Shown: positions 35,626 through 44,900 of the stretch, in pieces
How positions within the stretch are numbered: position 1 is the stretch's first letter
Layout: every line of letters starts with the position of its first letter
Origin: Sphingomonas phyllosphaerae
GTDB taxonomy: Bacteria > Pseudomonadota > Alphaproteobacteria > Sphingomonadales > Sphingomonadaceae
Direction: 5' to 3'
Assembly (NCBI RefSeq): GCF_029623345.1
Contig: NZ_JAPYKH010000024.1
Span: 1 to 57,108, forward strand
DNA: 57,108 bases
Notes under the pieces: generated by a model
Databases searched by the model: none
Told to the model about the DNA's origin: nothing
The model's input: the letters and a program-made list of their open reading frames with translations, nothing else
Position numbers and translations under genes: made by a program

Positions 35626-37310
35626 GCCTCCACCCAGGCGACGAAGCGCTCGCCCTCGCGCCACAGCACTCGCTCGGGTGTCGGCAGCGGCGCGGGCGCG
35701 TCGCCGAGGTCGAGCGCGAGCGCCAGCGTGGTGCCGTCGCCGAGCCGCCAGCGTGCCTCAACCGCCGCCGCGCCGGTGGCACGCGCGCCGAGCGACATCG
35801 CGCCCTCCAGCCCGGGCACGATCCGCTCGGCGCGCAGCGCGAGCAGGTCGGCGTAGAGCGCGCGCCACGCCGCCGCCTGCGGACCCGGCTCGGGGCGCGA
35901 GCGCTTGAACGTGGCCGCGGCATTGGGATCGGGGATGCGTGCGCGCGCCGCCTCGTCGGCGAAGGCGTCGAACTTGGCGAACTCCTTGCGGCGGCCCTCG
36001 CGCACCGCGTCGGCGAGCTCGTCGTGAAAATCGGTGAAGAACAGGAACGGCGTCTCGCTGCCGTCCGCGTCGCCCATGAAGAGCAGCGGCACCTGCGGGC
36101 ACAGCAGCAGCAGCGCGGTGGCGGCGCGCAGCTTGTCGGGCGAGGTCAGCCGCGTCAGCCGCTCGCCCAGCGCGCGGTTGCCGATCTGGTCGTGGTTCTG
36201 GAGGAAGGCGACGAAGCGCGTCGGCGGCAGGTCGCTGCTCGGCGTGCCGCGCGGCTTGCCGTCGTGGTTCTGCGACGGCTCGCCCTGGTAGATGAAGCCC
36301 TCCGCCAGGCAGCGCGCCAGCCGCTCGGCGGGTTGGTCGGCGAAGTCGGCGTAGTAGGCGCTCGTCTCGCCGGTGAGCAGCACGTGGAGGACGTTGTGGA
36401 AATCGTCGTTCCACTGCGCGTCATAGCCACCGTCGTGCAGCCGCGCGGCGTCGTTGCGCTCGTTCTCCAGCACGAGGTGAACGTGGCGCCCCGGCAGCGT
36501 GGCGCGCAGCTCGGCCGCCATGGCGTCGAGGAAGTCGTCGTCGGCGATGGCGTGGACGGCATCGAAGCGCAGTCCGTCGACGCGATAGTCGCGCAACCAC
36601 ATCAGCGCATTGTCGACGAAATACTGGGCCACCGGCGGCGCCGACACGTTCACCGCGCCGCCCCAGGGGGTGTGCACGGCCTCATCGAAGAAGCTCCTGG
36701 CGTAGAGCCCGAGATAATTACCGTCGGGGCCGAAGTGATTGTAGACCACGTCGACGAAGACGCTCAGGCCGAGCCCATGCGCGGCGTCGACCAGGGTGCG
36801 CAGTTCGTCGGGCGTGCCATAGGTTTCGTGCAGCGCATAGGGCAGCACGCCGTCATAGCCCCAGCCGCGCTCGCCGCCATAAGCGCCGAGCGGCATCAAC
36901 TCGATCGCGGTGGCGCCGCTCGCGGCAATATCGGCGAGCCGCTCGGTCACGCCCGCGAAGCCGCCGAGCGCGCCGGCGTGGAGCTCGACGATCACCATCT
37001 CGTGCCACGGCCGCCCGCGCCACTGCGGGTGCTGCCAGTCGAAGCGCGTGTCGGTGACGACGCTCCAGCCGTGCACCCCGCCGTCCTGCCGCCGCGACGC
37101 CGGGTCGGGCACCACTTGGTCGCCGACGCGGAAGCGATAGCGTGCGCCCGCGCCGACCGTCGCCTCGGCGGCGTACCAGCCGTCGTCGCCCGCAGTCATC
37201 GCGATCGGCGCGCCCTCGGCGAGCTCGAGCGTCACCGCGGCGGCGTCGGGCGCCCACAGGCGGAAGCGCGTGCCGCCGTCCTGGATCGGCTCGGGACCCC
37301 AGGCCATCAT
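35622..37310 (-). CDS. treZ: Malto-oligosyltrehalose trehalohydrolase
   Basis: A 562-residue GH13 enzyme that releases trehalose from the trehalosyl end made by TreY. An N-terminal CBM48-like domain (FRLWAPDAAAVTLELAEG) precedes the catalytic barrel with VDGLRFDAVHAI (nucleophile Asp), HLVLENERND (acid/base Glu) and FLQNHDQIGNR. The ATG at 37310 overlaps the glgX stop as ATGA; a second ATG follows immediately. Longer frames upstream lie in glgX. It is coupled to both neighbours. Confidence 0.95.
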   Translation of the reverse strand: MMAWGPEPIQDGGTRFRLWAPDAAAVTLELAEGAPIAMTAGDDGWYAAEATVGAGARYRFRVGDQVVPDPASRRQDGGVHGWSVVTDTRFDWQHPQWRGRPWHEMVIVELHAGALGGFAGVTERLADIAASGATAIELMPLGAYGGERGWGYDGVLPYALHETYGTPDELRTLVDAAHGLGLSVFVDVVYNHFGPDGNYLGLYARSFFDEAVHTPWGGAVNVSAPPVAQYFVDNALMWLRDYRVDGLRFDAVHAIADDDFLDAMAAELRATLPGRHVHLVLENERNDAARLHDGGYDAQWNDDFHNVLHVLLTGETSAYYADFADQPAERLARCLAEGFIYQGEPSQNHDGKPRGTPSSDLPPTRFVAFLQNHDQIGNRALGERLTRLTSPDKLRAATALLLLCPQVPLLFMGDADGSETPFLFFTDFHDELADAVREGRRKEFAKFDAFADEAARARIPDPNAAATFKRSRPEPGPQAAAWRALYADLLALRAERIVPGLEGAMSLGARATGAAAVEARWRLGDGTTLALALDLGDAPAPLPTPERVLWREGERFVAWVEA

Positions 37311-39415
37311 GACGGGAACGCGCTGCGCCACGTCAGCAGCACGGCGCCCTGCGGCGCGACCTCGTAGCTGTCGTCGACCTCGATCTCGCCTTGCTCGGGT
37401 TTGGCGCTGTCGAGCAGCACCACGCGCTGCACCTGCGGCGCGGGCAGCTGGAAGGTGATCGGGTCGGCGCTGGCGTTGAGCAGCAGCGAGACCGCCTCGA
37501 CCTCGCCATCCTCGGTGCGCGTCGCGCGGCGCATCATCAGCGCGCGGCCCTCGGGATTGTCCCAGTCTTCGGGAGTCATGCGCTCGCCGCGCTCGTTCCA
37601 CCATTCGACATCGTTGACGCCCTCGCCGGGCGAATCCTCGCCGTAGAGGAAGGCCGCGGCGCGCAAGACGGGATAGCGCCGGCGCAGCTCGGTAAGCCGC
37701 GCGGTGAAGTCGATCTGGCGCTGACCGTCCTCGCTCGCCGCTGCCTTCCAGTCGAGCCAGCTGATCTCGTTGTCCTGGCAATAAGCGTTGTTGTTGCCGT
37801 TCTGCGTGCGCCCGAACTCGTCGCCCGCGACCAGCATCGGCGTGCCGAGCGAGGCGAGCAGCGTGGTCAGCATCGAGCGCATCACGCGGCCGCGCGCGTC
37901 GTTAATCGAGGGATCGTCGGTCGGCCCCTCGGCGCCCCAGTTGCGCGAGTAGTTCTCGGAATGGCCGTCGCGATTGTCCTCGCCATTGGCCTCATTGTGG
38001 CGGCCCTCGTACATCACCGTGTCGGCGAGCGTGTAGCCGTCGTGCGCGGCGAGCAGGTTGACGGTCGCCCAAGGCCGCCGCGCGCGGCGGTCGAACAGGT
38101 CGCCCGAGCCCGCCAGCCGTGCCGCGAGATCGCCGCGCTGCGCCGGGTCGCCGCGCCAGTATTTCCGTACGGTGTCGCGGTACTTGTCGTTCCACTCGGC
38201 GAAGCCGGGCGGGAAGTTGCCGAGCTGATAGCCGCCGGGGCCGATGTCCCACGGCTCGGCGATCAGCTTGAGCCGCCCGAGCACCGGGTCCTGCCGCAGC
38301 ACGTCGAAGAAGGCCGCGCCGGGATCGAAGCCATAATCCTCGCGCCCGAGCGTGAGCCCGAGGTCGAAGCGGAAGCCGTCGATGCCGAAGCTGGTCGCCC
38401 AGTAGCGCAGCGAGTCGGCGACCATCTGGATCACGCGCGCCTTGCTCATGTTGAGCGTGTTGCCGGTCCCGGTGTCGTTGATCGTGTAGCGCGGATTGTC
38501 CTGGACCAGACGATAGTAACTGGCGTTGTCGAGCCCGCGCCACGACAGGGTCGGGCCGCGCTCCGAGCCCTCGCAGGTGTGATTGTAGACGACGTCGAGG
38601 ATCACCTCGATCCCGGCCTTGTGGAGCCGGTGGACCGCGCGGCGCAGCTCGTCCTGATGGTCCGACGCCATGTAGGACTGTTCGGGCGCGAAGAAGCCGA
38701 GCGAGTTATAGCCCCAATAATTGCGCAGCCCCTTCTCCTGCAGGAAGCGATCCTGCGTGAAGCTGTGGATCGGCAGCAGCTCGATTGCGGTGACACCGAT
38801 GCGCTGGAGATGCTTGATCACCGCGGGATGGCCGAGCGCGGCATAGGTGCCGCGCTCGCGTGCGGGGACCAGCTCCATCAGCTTGGTCAGGCCCTTCACG
38901 TGGGCCTCGTAGATCACGGTCTCGGACCAGGGCGTGTTGGGCCGGCGGTCGCGCGACCAGTCCCAGTGGTCGTCGACCACCATCGCCTTGGGCATGGCGG
39001 GCGCGCTGTCGCGCTTGTCGAACGACAGGTCCTCGCGGCGGTGGCCGATGCGATAGCCGTGGAGCGCGTCGGTCCACTTGATCTGGCCTTGAATGCGACG
39101 CGCATAGGGGTCGAGCAGCAGCTTGTTGGGGTTGAAGCGATGGCCCTCCTCGGGGGCATAGCGACCGTGCGCGCGATAGCCGTAGACCAGCCCCGGCCCG
39201 GCGTCGGGAAGATAGCCGTGCCACACCTCGTCGGTGCATTCGGGCAGCATCAGCTTGCGGAGCTCGCGCTTGCCCGCGGGATCGAAGACGCAAAGCTCGA
39301 TCGCGTCGGCATTGGCGGAGAAGACCGCGAAATTGACGCCCTCCCCGTCGAACGTGGCGCCGAGCGGGTAGGGCGATCCCGGCAACAGCCGGTCCGGCAG
39401 TTCGTGCAACATCAT
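37307..39415 (-). CDS. glgX: Glycogen debranching enzyme
   Basis: A 702-residue GH13_11 isoamylase-type enzyme that cuts alpha-1,6 branches in glycogen limit dextrins. An N-terminal CBM48 (GATFDGEGVNFAVFSANADA) is followed by a barrel with DGFRFDLG (nucleophile), LIAEPWDIGPGGY (acid/base) and LLAAHDGYTLAD. It is first of four genes, and its debranched chains feed MalQ, TreY and TreZ. The two ATGs at 39415 and 39412 follow GTCGGGAGC. The operon promoter must lie in the 80 bp before it or beyond the small DUF2934 gene. Confidence 0.95.
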   Translation of the reverse strand: MMLHELPDRLLPGSPYPLGATFDGEGVNFAVFSANADAIELCVFDPAGKRELRKLMLPECTDEVWHGYLPDAGPGLVYGYRAHGRYAPEEGHRFNPNKLLLDPYARRIQGQIKWTDALHGYRIGHRREDLSFDKRDSAPAMPKAMVVDDHWDWSRDRRPNTPWSETVIYEAHVKGLTKLMELVPARERGTYAALGHPAVIKHLQRIGVTAIELLPIHSFTQDRFLQEKGLRNYWGYNSLGFFAPEQSYMASDHQDELRRAVHRLHKAGIEVILDVVYNHTCEGSERGPTLSWRGLDNASYYRLVQDNPRYTINDTGTGNTLNMSKARVIQMVADSLRYWATSFGIDGFRFDLGLTLGREDYGFDPGAAFFDVLRQDPVLGRLKLIAEPWDIGPGGYQLGNFPPGFAEWNDKYRDTVRKYWRGDPAQRGDLAARLAGSGDLFDRRARRPWATVNLLAAHDGYTLADTVMYEGRHNEANGEDNRDGHSENYSRNWGAEGPTDDPSINDARGRVMRSMLTTLLASLGTPMLVAGDEFGRTQNGNNNAYCQDNEISWLDWKAAASEDGQRQIDFTARLTELRRRYPVLRAAAFLYGEDSPGEGVNDVEWWNERGERMTPEDWDNPEGRALMMRRATRTEDGEVEAVSLLLNASADPITFQLPAPQVQRVVLLDSAKPEQGEIEVDDSYEVAPQGAVLLTWRSAFPS

Positions 39416-39495
39416 GCTCCCGACAGGAGAGAGGCCGCGCTACCGCGGCCGAAGAGGTAAGGTGTCTCGCGCCGGGAGGGGCGCCGCGGCGCGCC

Positions 39496-39894
39496 TCAGG
39501 CGCGCTTGGTGCGGGGCCCCGGGCGCTTCGGCGCGGCGGTGGCGCCGGGTGCCTTGGAGTCGGCGGCCTTGGCGCCACGCGGCCGCAGCGCCTTGCCGGC
39601 GGCGCTGCCCACGTCGCCTGTCTCGGGGCTGCCCGAGGGGATGGTGGTGGCGGGCGAGTCCGCCGGTTCGTTGGCGAGCGGCTTGGTCAGCTCGGCGCCG
39701 GTGGTCTCGTCACCCGAGGTGACAGCGGGGGTGTCGCTGCCGTCCTGCGGCTCGGGCGTGTCGGACGGCTGCTCGCCGGGAAATTCCTGCTGCGCGCGGC
39801 GCCAATGCTCGTCATGCTTGCCGTGCGGCTCGCCCTCGTCCTGCCAGAGGCGATAAGCGCGCTCGCGGATCTGTCCCTCGCGATCGTCCGACAT
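39496..39894 (-). CDS. DUF2934 domain protein with disordered tail
   Basis: A 132-residue protein. Residues 1 to about 35 (REGQIRERAYRLWQDEGEPHGKHDEHWRRAQ) are the DUF2934 motif: a short helix, an acidic G-x-P turn, and HWxxA. The remainder is low-complexity, rich in Pro, Ala, Ser, Thr and Asp, ending in a basic cluster (KRPGPRTKRA). Function is unknown. The ATG at 39894 follows GGGAACGGG. It lies 80 bp upstream of glgX on the same strand and could be part of its message. Confidence 0.8.
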   Translation of the reverse strand: MSDDREGQIRERAYRLWQDEGEPHGKHDEHWRRAQQEFPGEQPSDTPEPQDGSDTPAVTSGDETTGAELTKPLANEPADSPATTIPSGSPETGDVGSAAGKALRPRGAKAADSKAPGATAAPKRPGPRTKRA

Positions 39895-40020
39895 GCCCGT
39901 TCCCTTTTTCCCGGTTGTCCGCGGCTGTAACTCCCGAACCGCTGGTTTGTCTCAGGAGCGCGCAGAAAATCGTTGGGCGGACGAGGTAATCCTCCCCGCA
40001 TGGCGGGGAGGAACTACGCG

Positions 40021-41079
40021 TCACCCCTCCTTGAGCGTCGCGTTGTCGATCACGAAGCGGTACTTCACGTCGCTGCGCTGCATGCGGTCATAGGCCTCGT
40101 CGATCTGCTGGATGCGGATCATCTCGATGTCGGCGGTGACGCCCTTCTCGGCGCAGAAGTCGAGCATCTCCTGCGTCTCGGCGATGCCGCCGATCAGCGA
40201 GCCTGCGATCGCGCGGCGGCCGAAAATCAACGTGCCGACGCTCGGCGACGGGTGCGGGTGCTCGGGCACGCCGACCAGCACCAGAGTACCGTCGCGCTTG
40301 AGCAGGCCGGTGAAGGCGTCGAGGTCGTGGCTTGCGGCGACCGTGTTGAGGATCATGTCGAAGCTGCCGGCGTGCGCCGCCATCTCCTCGCTGTTGCGCG
40401 AGTTGATCACCTCATCGGCGCCGAGCGCCTTGGCATCCGCGCGCTTCGACTCGGAGGTGGTGAAGGCGATCACGTGCGCACCCATCGCGTGCGCGATCTT
40501 GACGCCCATGTGGCCGAGCCCGCCGATCCCGACGATGCCGACCTTCTTGCCCGGCCCGACGCCCCAGTGGCGCAGCGGCGAGTAGGTCGTGATGCCCGCG
40601 CACAGCAGCGGCGCGACGGCGGCGAGCTGCTCCTCCGGGTGCGAGATCTTGAGCACGAACTTGTCCGAGACGGTGATCCGCTCCGAATAGCCGCCGAGCG
40701 TGTGGCCGGGCGCGTCCGCGGTCGGCCCGTTGTAGGTGCCGACGAAGCCGCCGCCCGTGCAATATTGCTCCAGCCCCTCGTCGCACGAGGCGCAATGCTG
40801 GCAGCTGTCGACCATGCAGCCGACCCCGACGGTGTCGCCGACCTTGAATCTGCTCACCTCGCCGCCGACCGCGGTGACATGGCCGACGATCTCGTGGCCG
40901 GGGACGCAGGGGTAGAGCGTACCGCCCCATTCGCCGCGCACCTGGTGGAGGTCGGAGTGGCAGACGCCGCAATAAGCTATGTCGATCTGGACGTCATGCG
41001 CGCCAGGCTCGCGCCGGACTATGTCCATCGGCTCGAGCGGCTTGTCGCCGGCGTTCGCGCCATAGGCTTTGGTGGCCAT
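40021..41079 (-). CDS. Zinc-dependent NAD(P) alcohol dehydrogenase, YahK/cinnamyl-alcohol type
   Basis: A 352-residue medium-chain dehydrogenase. Catalytic zinc ligands are in CGVCHSD and PGHEIVGHV; the structural zinc cysteines are in CQHCASCDEGLEQYC; the nucleotide-binding loop is GIGGLGHMGVKIAHAMGAHV. The pattern fits NADPH-dependent aldehyde reductases such as YahK/AdhC. The ATG at 41079 follows a GAGG-type site (CGAGGAAAAGAATTC). It is downstream of a LysR gene in the same direction, 192 bp apart, with a repeat between. Substrate unknown; broad aldehyde reduction is typical. Confidence 0.9.
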   Translation of the reverse strand: MATKAYGANAGDKPLEPMDIVRREPGAHDVQIDIAYCGVCHSDLHQVRGEWGGTLYPCVPGHEIVGHVTAVGGEVSRFKVGDTVGVGCMVDSCQHCASCDEGLEQYCTGGGFVGTYNGPTADAPGHTLGGYSERITVSDKFVLKISHPEEQLAAVAPLLCAGITTYSPLRHWGVGPGKKVGIVGIGGLGHMGVKIAHAMGAHVIAFTTSESKRADAKALGADEVINSRNSEEMAAHAGSFDMILNTVAASHDLDAFTGLLKRDGTLVLVGVPEHPHPSPSVGTLIFGRRAIAGSLIGGIAETQEMLDFCAEKGVTADIEMIRIQQIDEAYDRMQRSDVKYRFVIDNATLKEG

Positions 41080-41212
41080 GAATTCTTTTCCTCGGCAGGA
41101 TGTGGGCGCGTCGGGTGACGCGCGGGCTGTAGATAGGGGAGCGGCGACGCGGGCGCAGGAAGGTGACGGCTCACCGCAGTGATGAGGGGATCTCAGCTAT
41201 GCCTCTCCGTGT

Positions 41213-41232
41213 GCTCCTGCGCACGCAGGAGC
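41213..41232. repeat. Palindromic repeat GCTCCTGC...GCAGGAGC
   Basis: A perfect 8-bp stem with a GCAC loop, flanked by CCGTGT and CCAGAGCC. It is between the LysR gene and the alcohol dehydrogenase gene. Confidence 0.75.
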
Positions 41233-41271
41233 CCAGAGCCGGAAGCGCAGCGATCGTGTGCCCTTGGCTCC

Positions 41272-42177
41272 TCACCCCAGCGGCCGCTTCTCCCGGATGT
41301 GGTCGGCGAGCAGGCGCAGCGCGGTGGGGACCTGGCGGCGGCTCGAATAATAGAGGTGGTAGCCGCCGCCCACCGTCGCCCAGTCCTCGAGCACCAGCCG
41401 CAGCGTGCCTTCCGCCAGCGCGCCCGCGAAGACCGGCTCAGGTCCGTACATCAGCCCCGCGCCGCCGCGCGCCAGCTTCAGCCCGAGGTCGGTGTCATCG
41501 ATCGTCAGTGCGCCGGGCACGTCGATCGCCAGCTCCTCGTCACCTTGCTCGAACTCCCAATGGTAGATCCGTCCGGCGCCCTGGCGCAGCCGCACGCAGC
41601 GATGCTGCGCCAGCTCGCGCGGGTGCGCCGGCGTGCCGAAGCGGTCGAGATAGGCCGGGGCGGCGGCCACCACCCAGCGGATGTCGCGCGAGAGCCGCAG
41701 CGCGATCATGTCCTCGGGCACGGTGCCGCCGTAGCGGATCCCGGCGTCGAACCCCTCGCCGACGACGTCGACCAGCCGGTTGCTCGCGACCACGTCGACC
41801 TCGATGTCGGGGTAGCGCTCGACGAAGCCGGGCAGCACCGGCGCGAGCAGCAGCCGCGCCGCGTCGACCACGACGTTGAGCCGGATACGCCCCGCCGGCG
41901 CGTCGCGGAAGCGGTTGAGCGCCTCGATCGCGCCGTCGATCGCGCGCAGCGGGTCGCTGATCGAGTCGCGCAATTGCTCGCCCGCGGCGGTGAGCGTGAC
42001 GCTGCGGTTGGTGCGGTGGAGCAGCCGCACGCCCAGCCGCGCCTCCAGCGCCTTCATCGAGTGACTCAGGGCGGAGGCGGTGACGCGCAGCTCCACCGCC
42101 GCGCGCGCGAAGCTCAGGTGGCGCGCGATGACGAGGAAATAGCTGAGATCGGGCAGGTCGGCGCGGCCGCTGGACAT
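41272..42177 (-). CDS. LysR-family transcriptional regulator
   Basis: A 301-residue regulator. The N-terminal helix-turn-helix reads FLVIARHLSFARAAVELRVTASALSHSMKALEARLGVRLLHR, the LysR signature, and a periplasmic-binding-fold effector domain follows from about residue 90. It resembles the group next to alcohol or aldehyde dehydrogenases. The alcohol dehydrogenase gene downstream on the same strand is the nearest possible target. No divergent partner exists: the upstream gene, an MFS carrier, runs in the same direction. Inducer unknown. Confidence 0.9.
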   Translation of the reverse strand: MSSGRADLPDLSYFLVIARHLSFARAAVELRVTASALSHSMKALEARLGVRLLHRTNRSVTLTAAGEQLRDSISDPLRAIDGAIEALNRFRDAPAGRIRLNVVVDAARLLLAPVLPGFVERYPDIEVDVVASNRLVDVVGEGFDAGIRYGGTVPEDMIALRLSRDIRWVVAAAPAYLDRFGTPAHPRELAQHRCVRLRQGAGRIYHWEFEQGDEELAIDVPGALTIDDTDLGLKLARGGAGLMYGPEPVFAGALAEGTLRLVLEDWATVGGGYHLYYSSRRQVPTALRLLADHIREKRPLG

Positions 42178-42241
42178 GACGCTGATGTGCGACGTCGCCG
42201 CCGCGCTGGCAACCGCGTCGGCGCGGCAGAAGGCGAGCCGT

Positions 42242-42314
42242 GCTCCTGCGCACGCAGGAGCCCAGGGCCGCGCAGATCAACGCTTGTTACCCTGGGCTCC
42301 TGCCTGCGCAGGAG
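42242..42314. repeat. Two inverted copies of the GCTCCTGC...GCAGGAGC palindrome
   Basis: One unit at 42242-42261 and a second in opposite orientation at 42296-42314 (GGGCTCCTGCCTGCGCAGGAG), 34 bases apart. They lie between the MFS stop and the LysR start. Confidence 0.75.
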
Positions 42315-42319
42315 AACGG

Positions 42320-43534
42320 TCAGCGCCGCGCACGCACCAGCGTCACCGCACCGGTGCCGAGCGCGGTGAGCACCGCCAGCACCGTCAGCAGCAGCGCGAA
42401 GTCGCGCGGTGTCGCCAGCGTCCAGGTCAGCAGCGGGCCTAGCAGCGATGGCAGCGTGTTGGTCAGGTTGAGCAGTCCGAGGTCGCGCCCACGTCGCCGC
42501 GGGTCGGGCAGCAGCTGCAGCGCGAAGGCCGAGTGGAGCGCGAGGAACACCGCCGAGCCGACCGAATAGATCGCGAAGCCCAGCGCGGCGGCGGTGGTGC
42601 CGCTCGCCAGCGCCATCGTGCCCAGCCCCGCCACCGCGACCAGCCCCGCGCCGACCAGGAAGGGCTGGCGCCGCCCGTCGCGATCGGACCAGCGCCCGAC
42701 CAGCAGCGCGAGCGGCAGCGGGATGACGTAGCAGATCGTCAGCAGCGTGCCGACCTGGCGCGCGAGCACGAGCTGGCGCTCGCCCGGCGCGATGCTCTCG
42801 AACACGTACAGCAGGTAGAGCGACAGCGCCGCGGTGGCGAGCTGCATCAGCAGCCGCGCCGCGGCGGCGATCAGCAGGTCGCGGCGCGGCAGGAGCGGCG
42901 TGGACGTGGGCGCGGTCTCGGCCGCGCCGCCTCCGCCGCGCAGCAGCAGCAGCGGCAGCAGCGCCAGCGCGGCGAGCAGCGGCACCACCGCGAGGCGGGT
43001 GGCGTCGGCGAGTCCCTCGTCCGCGACCAGCAGCGCCGAGAGCAGCGCCGCGACCGGGTTACCCAGCGCGATCAGCCCGGCGGCGAGGCCTTTGCGCGCG
43101 TCGGGCACCTCGTCGGCCATGATCGGCAGCAGCGGCGCGAGCACCGCGTTGACCGCGATCTGGAACAGCACCACCGCCGCCACGATCGTCGCCGCGCTCG
43201 CGGCCGCGGCGATCAGCGCGTAGCTCGCCGCGGTGGCGACCAGCCCGCCCGCGGCCCAGCGCCGCCGCCCGCCGCCGCGCGCTACCGACCGGTCGCTCAG
43301 CCAGCCGAACAGCACGTTGGCCGCGCTCGCCGCGACCGCGCCGAGGATCGCGGTGAGACTCAGCAGCGGGATGCGCGCGTCCCCCGCGACGGCGTGGATC
43401 TTGAGCGGCAGCAGCAGCGTGAGTAGCGGCAGATAGGCGATCACCCCGCCGATGTTCGCGAGCGCGAAGGCGAGCAGGAACCACGCCGGGCGCGCGGGGC
43501 GGGGGAGAGCGGGAACGGGCATGGACGCGCGCAT
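42320..43534 (-). CDS. MFS transporter of unknown substrate
   Basis: A 404-residue membrane carrier with about 12 hydrophobic segments. It opens with WFLLAFALANIGGVIAYLPLLTLLLPLKI and has a loop motif GWLSDRSVARGGGRRRW in the first half and GRWSDRDGRRQP in the second, as in major-facilitator sugar carriers. The start at 43534 is the first ATG after the non-conserved upstream part; another at 43522 is possible. It is divergent from a LacI-family gene with 116 bp between, which suggests sugar-linked control, but no catabolic gene accompanies the pair. Confidence 0.82.
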   Translation of the reverse strand: MRASMPVPALPRPARPAWFLLAFALANIGGVIAYLPLLTLLLPLKIHAVAGDARIPLLSLTAILGAVAASAANVLFGWLSDRSVARGGGRRRWAAGGLVATAASYALIAAAASAATIVAAVVLFQIAVNAVLAPLLPIMADEVPDARKGLAAGLIALGNPVAALLSALLVADEGLADATRLAVVPLLAALALLPLLLLRGGGGAAETAPTSTPLLPRRDLLIAAAARLLMQLATAALSLYLLYVFESIAPGERQLVLARQVGTLLTICYVIPLPLALLVGRWSDRDGRRQPFLVGAGLVAVAGLGTMALASGTTAAALGFAIYSVGSAVFLALHSAFALQLLPDPRRRGRDLGLLNLTNTLPSLLGPLLTWTLATPRDFALLLTVLAVLTALGTGAVTLVRARR

Positions 43535-43650
43535 GATAGGGCCGCGCCACCGCCGCGCCACCCTCGACCGCGCGGTGGGTTGGCGGCGCGGCACGGGCTT
43601 GGCTATGGCGGTGCGCGAACCGGGGCGACCGGCGGTCCGGGGGAGCAGAG

Positions 43651-44700
43651 ATGGCACGGCGGCGGCAGACGGTCACGATCAAGCATGTCGCGGCGGACGC
43701 GGGCGTCTCGCTGCAGACCGTCAGCCGCGTTATCAACAACGAGCCCAACGTGCGCCCGGCGATGGCCGAGCGCGTGCGCGAGGCGATCACGCGGCTGGGC
43801 TATGTCCCGTCGCTGGCGGCGCAGCGCATGGGCGGCTCGCGCAGCTACCTGATCCTGGCGCTCAACGACCGCGACCGCACGATCAGCGACTGGCGCGCGC
43901 GCCAGGGGACTGACTGGGTCGACCAGATGCTGCTCGGCGGCATGCTGACCTGCGCACGCCACGGCTATCGCCTGCTGCTCGAGCTCGTCGACACGCACAG
44001 CGATCGGATCGAGCGCGAGCTCGCCGCGACGATCGCCGCGCTCCAGCCCGACGGCGTGATCCTCACCCCGCCGCACTCGGACAACCCGCTGATCGCCGAG
44101 TTGCTCGACCGCCATGACATCGCCTTCGCGAGGATCGGCGCGCAGGGCGGCGGCACCGGGATCGCGCTGTCGATGGCGGACGAGGCGGGGGCGCGGCGCG
44201 CGACCGAGCATCTGCTCGCGCTCGGCCATCGCCGCATCGGCTTCGTCGCCGGGCCGGAGGATTATACCACCAGCGCGCAGCGCGCCGACGGCTGGCGCGG
44301 CGCGATGCGCGAGGCCGGGGCGAGCTGCGACGGGCTGCTCGCGGTCGGCAACTTCGATTTTCCCAGCGGCGAGGCGGCGGCGCATGCGCTGCTCGGCGCC
44401 GCGACGCCCCCCAGCGCGATCCTGGCGAGCAGCGACCAGATGGCGCTCGGCGTGCTCGCCGCCGCGCGCGAGCGCGGGCTGAGCGTGCCCGAGGACCTGT
44501 CGGTGGTGAGCTTCGACGACACCCCGATCGCGCGCTTCGCGCACCCGCCGCTCACCGCGATGGAGCAGCCGATCGCGGCGACGACGGCGCGCGCGGTGGA
44601 GCTGATCATCGCGCAGCTCGGCGGCCGCGCGCGCCCCGCCGCGCCGGTGGTGATCGCGGGCGAGCTCAAGGTACGCGCCTCGACCGCGCCGCCGCGGTGA
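43651..44700 (+). CDS. LacI-family transcriptional regulator
   Basis: A 349-residue repressor. The N-terminal DNA-binding domain VTIKHVAADAGVSLQTVSRVINNEPNVRPAMAERV includes the helix-turn-helix and hinge region typical of LacI/GalR proteins; the effector domain from about residue 70 has the family's ILASSDQMALGVLAAARERG and DDTPIARFAHPPLT. The ATG at 43651 follows GGGGGAGCAGAG. Its nearest target is the divergent MFS gene. A further target could be the xyl operator at 6.2 kb, but nothing in the sequence links them. Inducer unknown. Confidence 0.92.
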   Translation: MARRRQTVTIKHVAADAGVSLQTVSRVINNEPNVRPAMAERVREAITRLGYVPSLAAQRMGGSRSYLILALNDRDRTISDWRARQGTDWVDQMLLGGMLTCARHGYRLLLELVDTHSDRIERELAATIAALQPDGVILTPPHSDNPLIAELLDRHDIAFARIGAQGGGTGIALSMADEAGARRATEHLLALGHRRIGFVAGPEDYTTSAQRADGWRGAMREAGASCDGLLAVGNFDFPSGEAAAHALLGAATPPSAILASSDQMALGVLAAARERGLSVPEDLSVVSFDDTPIARFAHPPLTAMEQPIAATTARAVELIIAQLGGRARPAAPVVIAGELKVRASTAPPR

Positions 44701-44757
44701 CGGGGACCACCTTTGACTTGGATTGTCCGCGTGCGGCCGGGACAGACTCGTCGAAGG

Positions 44758-44852
44758 CGTCATTATGACCCCGCTTCAGGATTCACGGCTCCGCGAAGCT
44801 AAAGCGTGAGACGCCTGCTGCACGGTCGATCCTGAAAGGAGTTCAGGACGAC
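44758..44852. repeat. Two partly decayed copies of the CCTGAA...TTCAGG repeat
   Basis: CATTATGACCCCGCTTCAGGATTCA (from 44761) and GATCCTGAAAGGAGTTCAGGACGAC (44828-44852) are inverted relatives of the repeats at 28531-28624. They lie between the convergent LacI gene and the GGDEF-EAL gene. Confidence 0.6.
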
Positions 44853-44900
44853 GGCGAAGCGAAAGAGTGCCGAGCCGCTCCCGCGAGGCCGCGACCTCCC

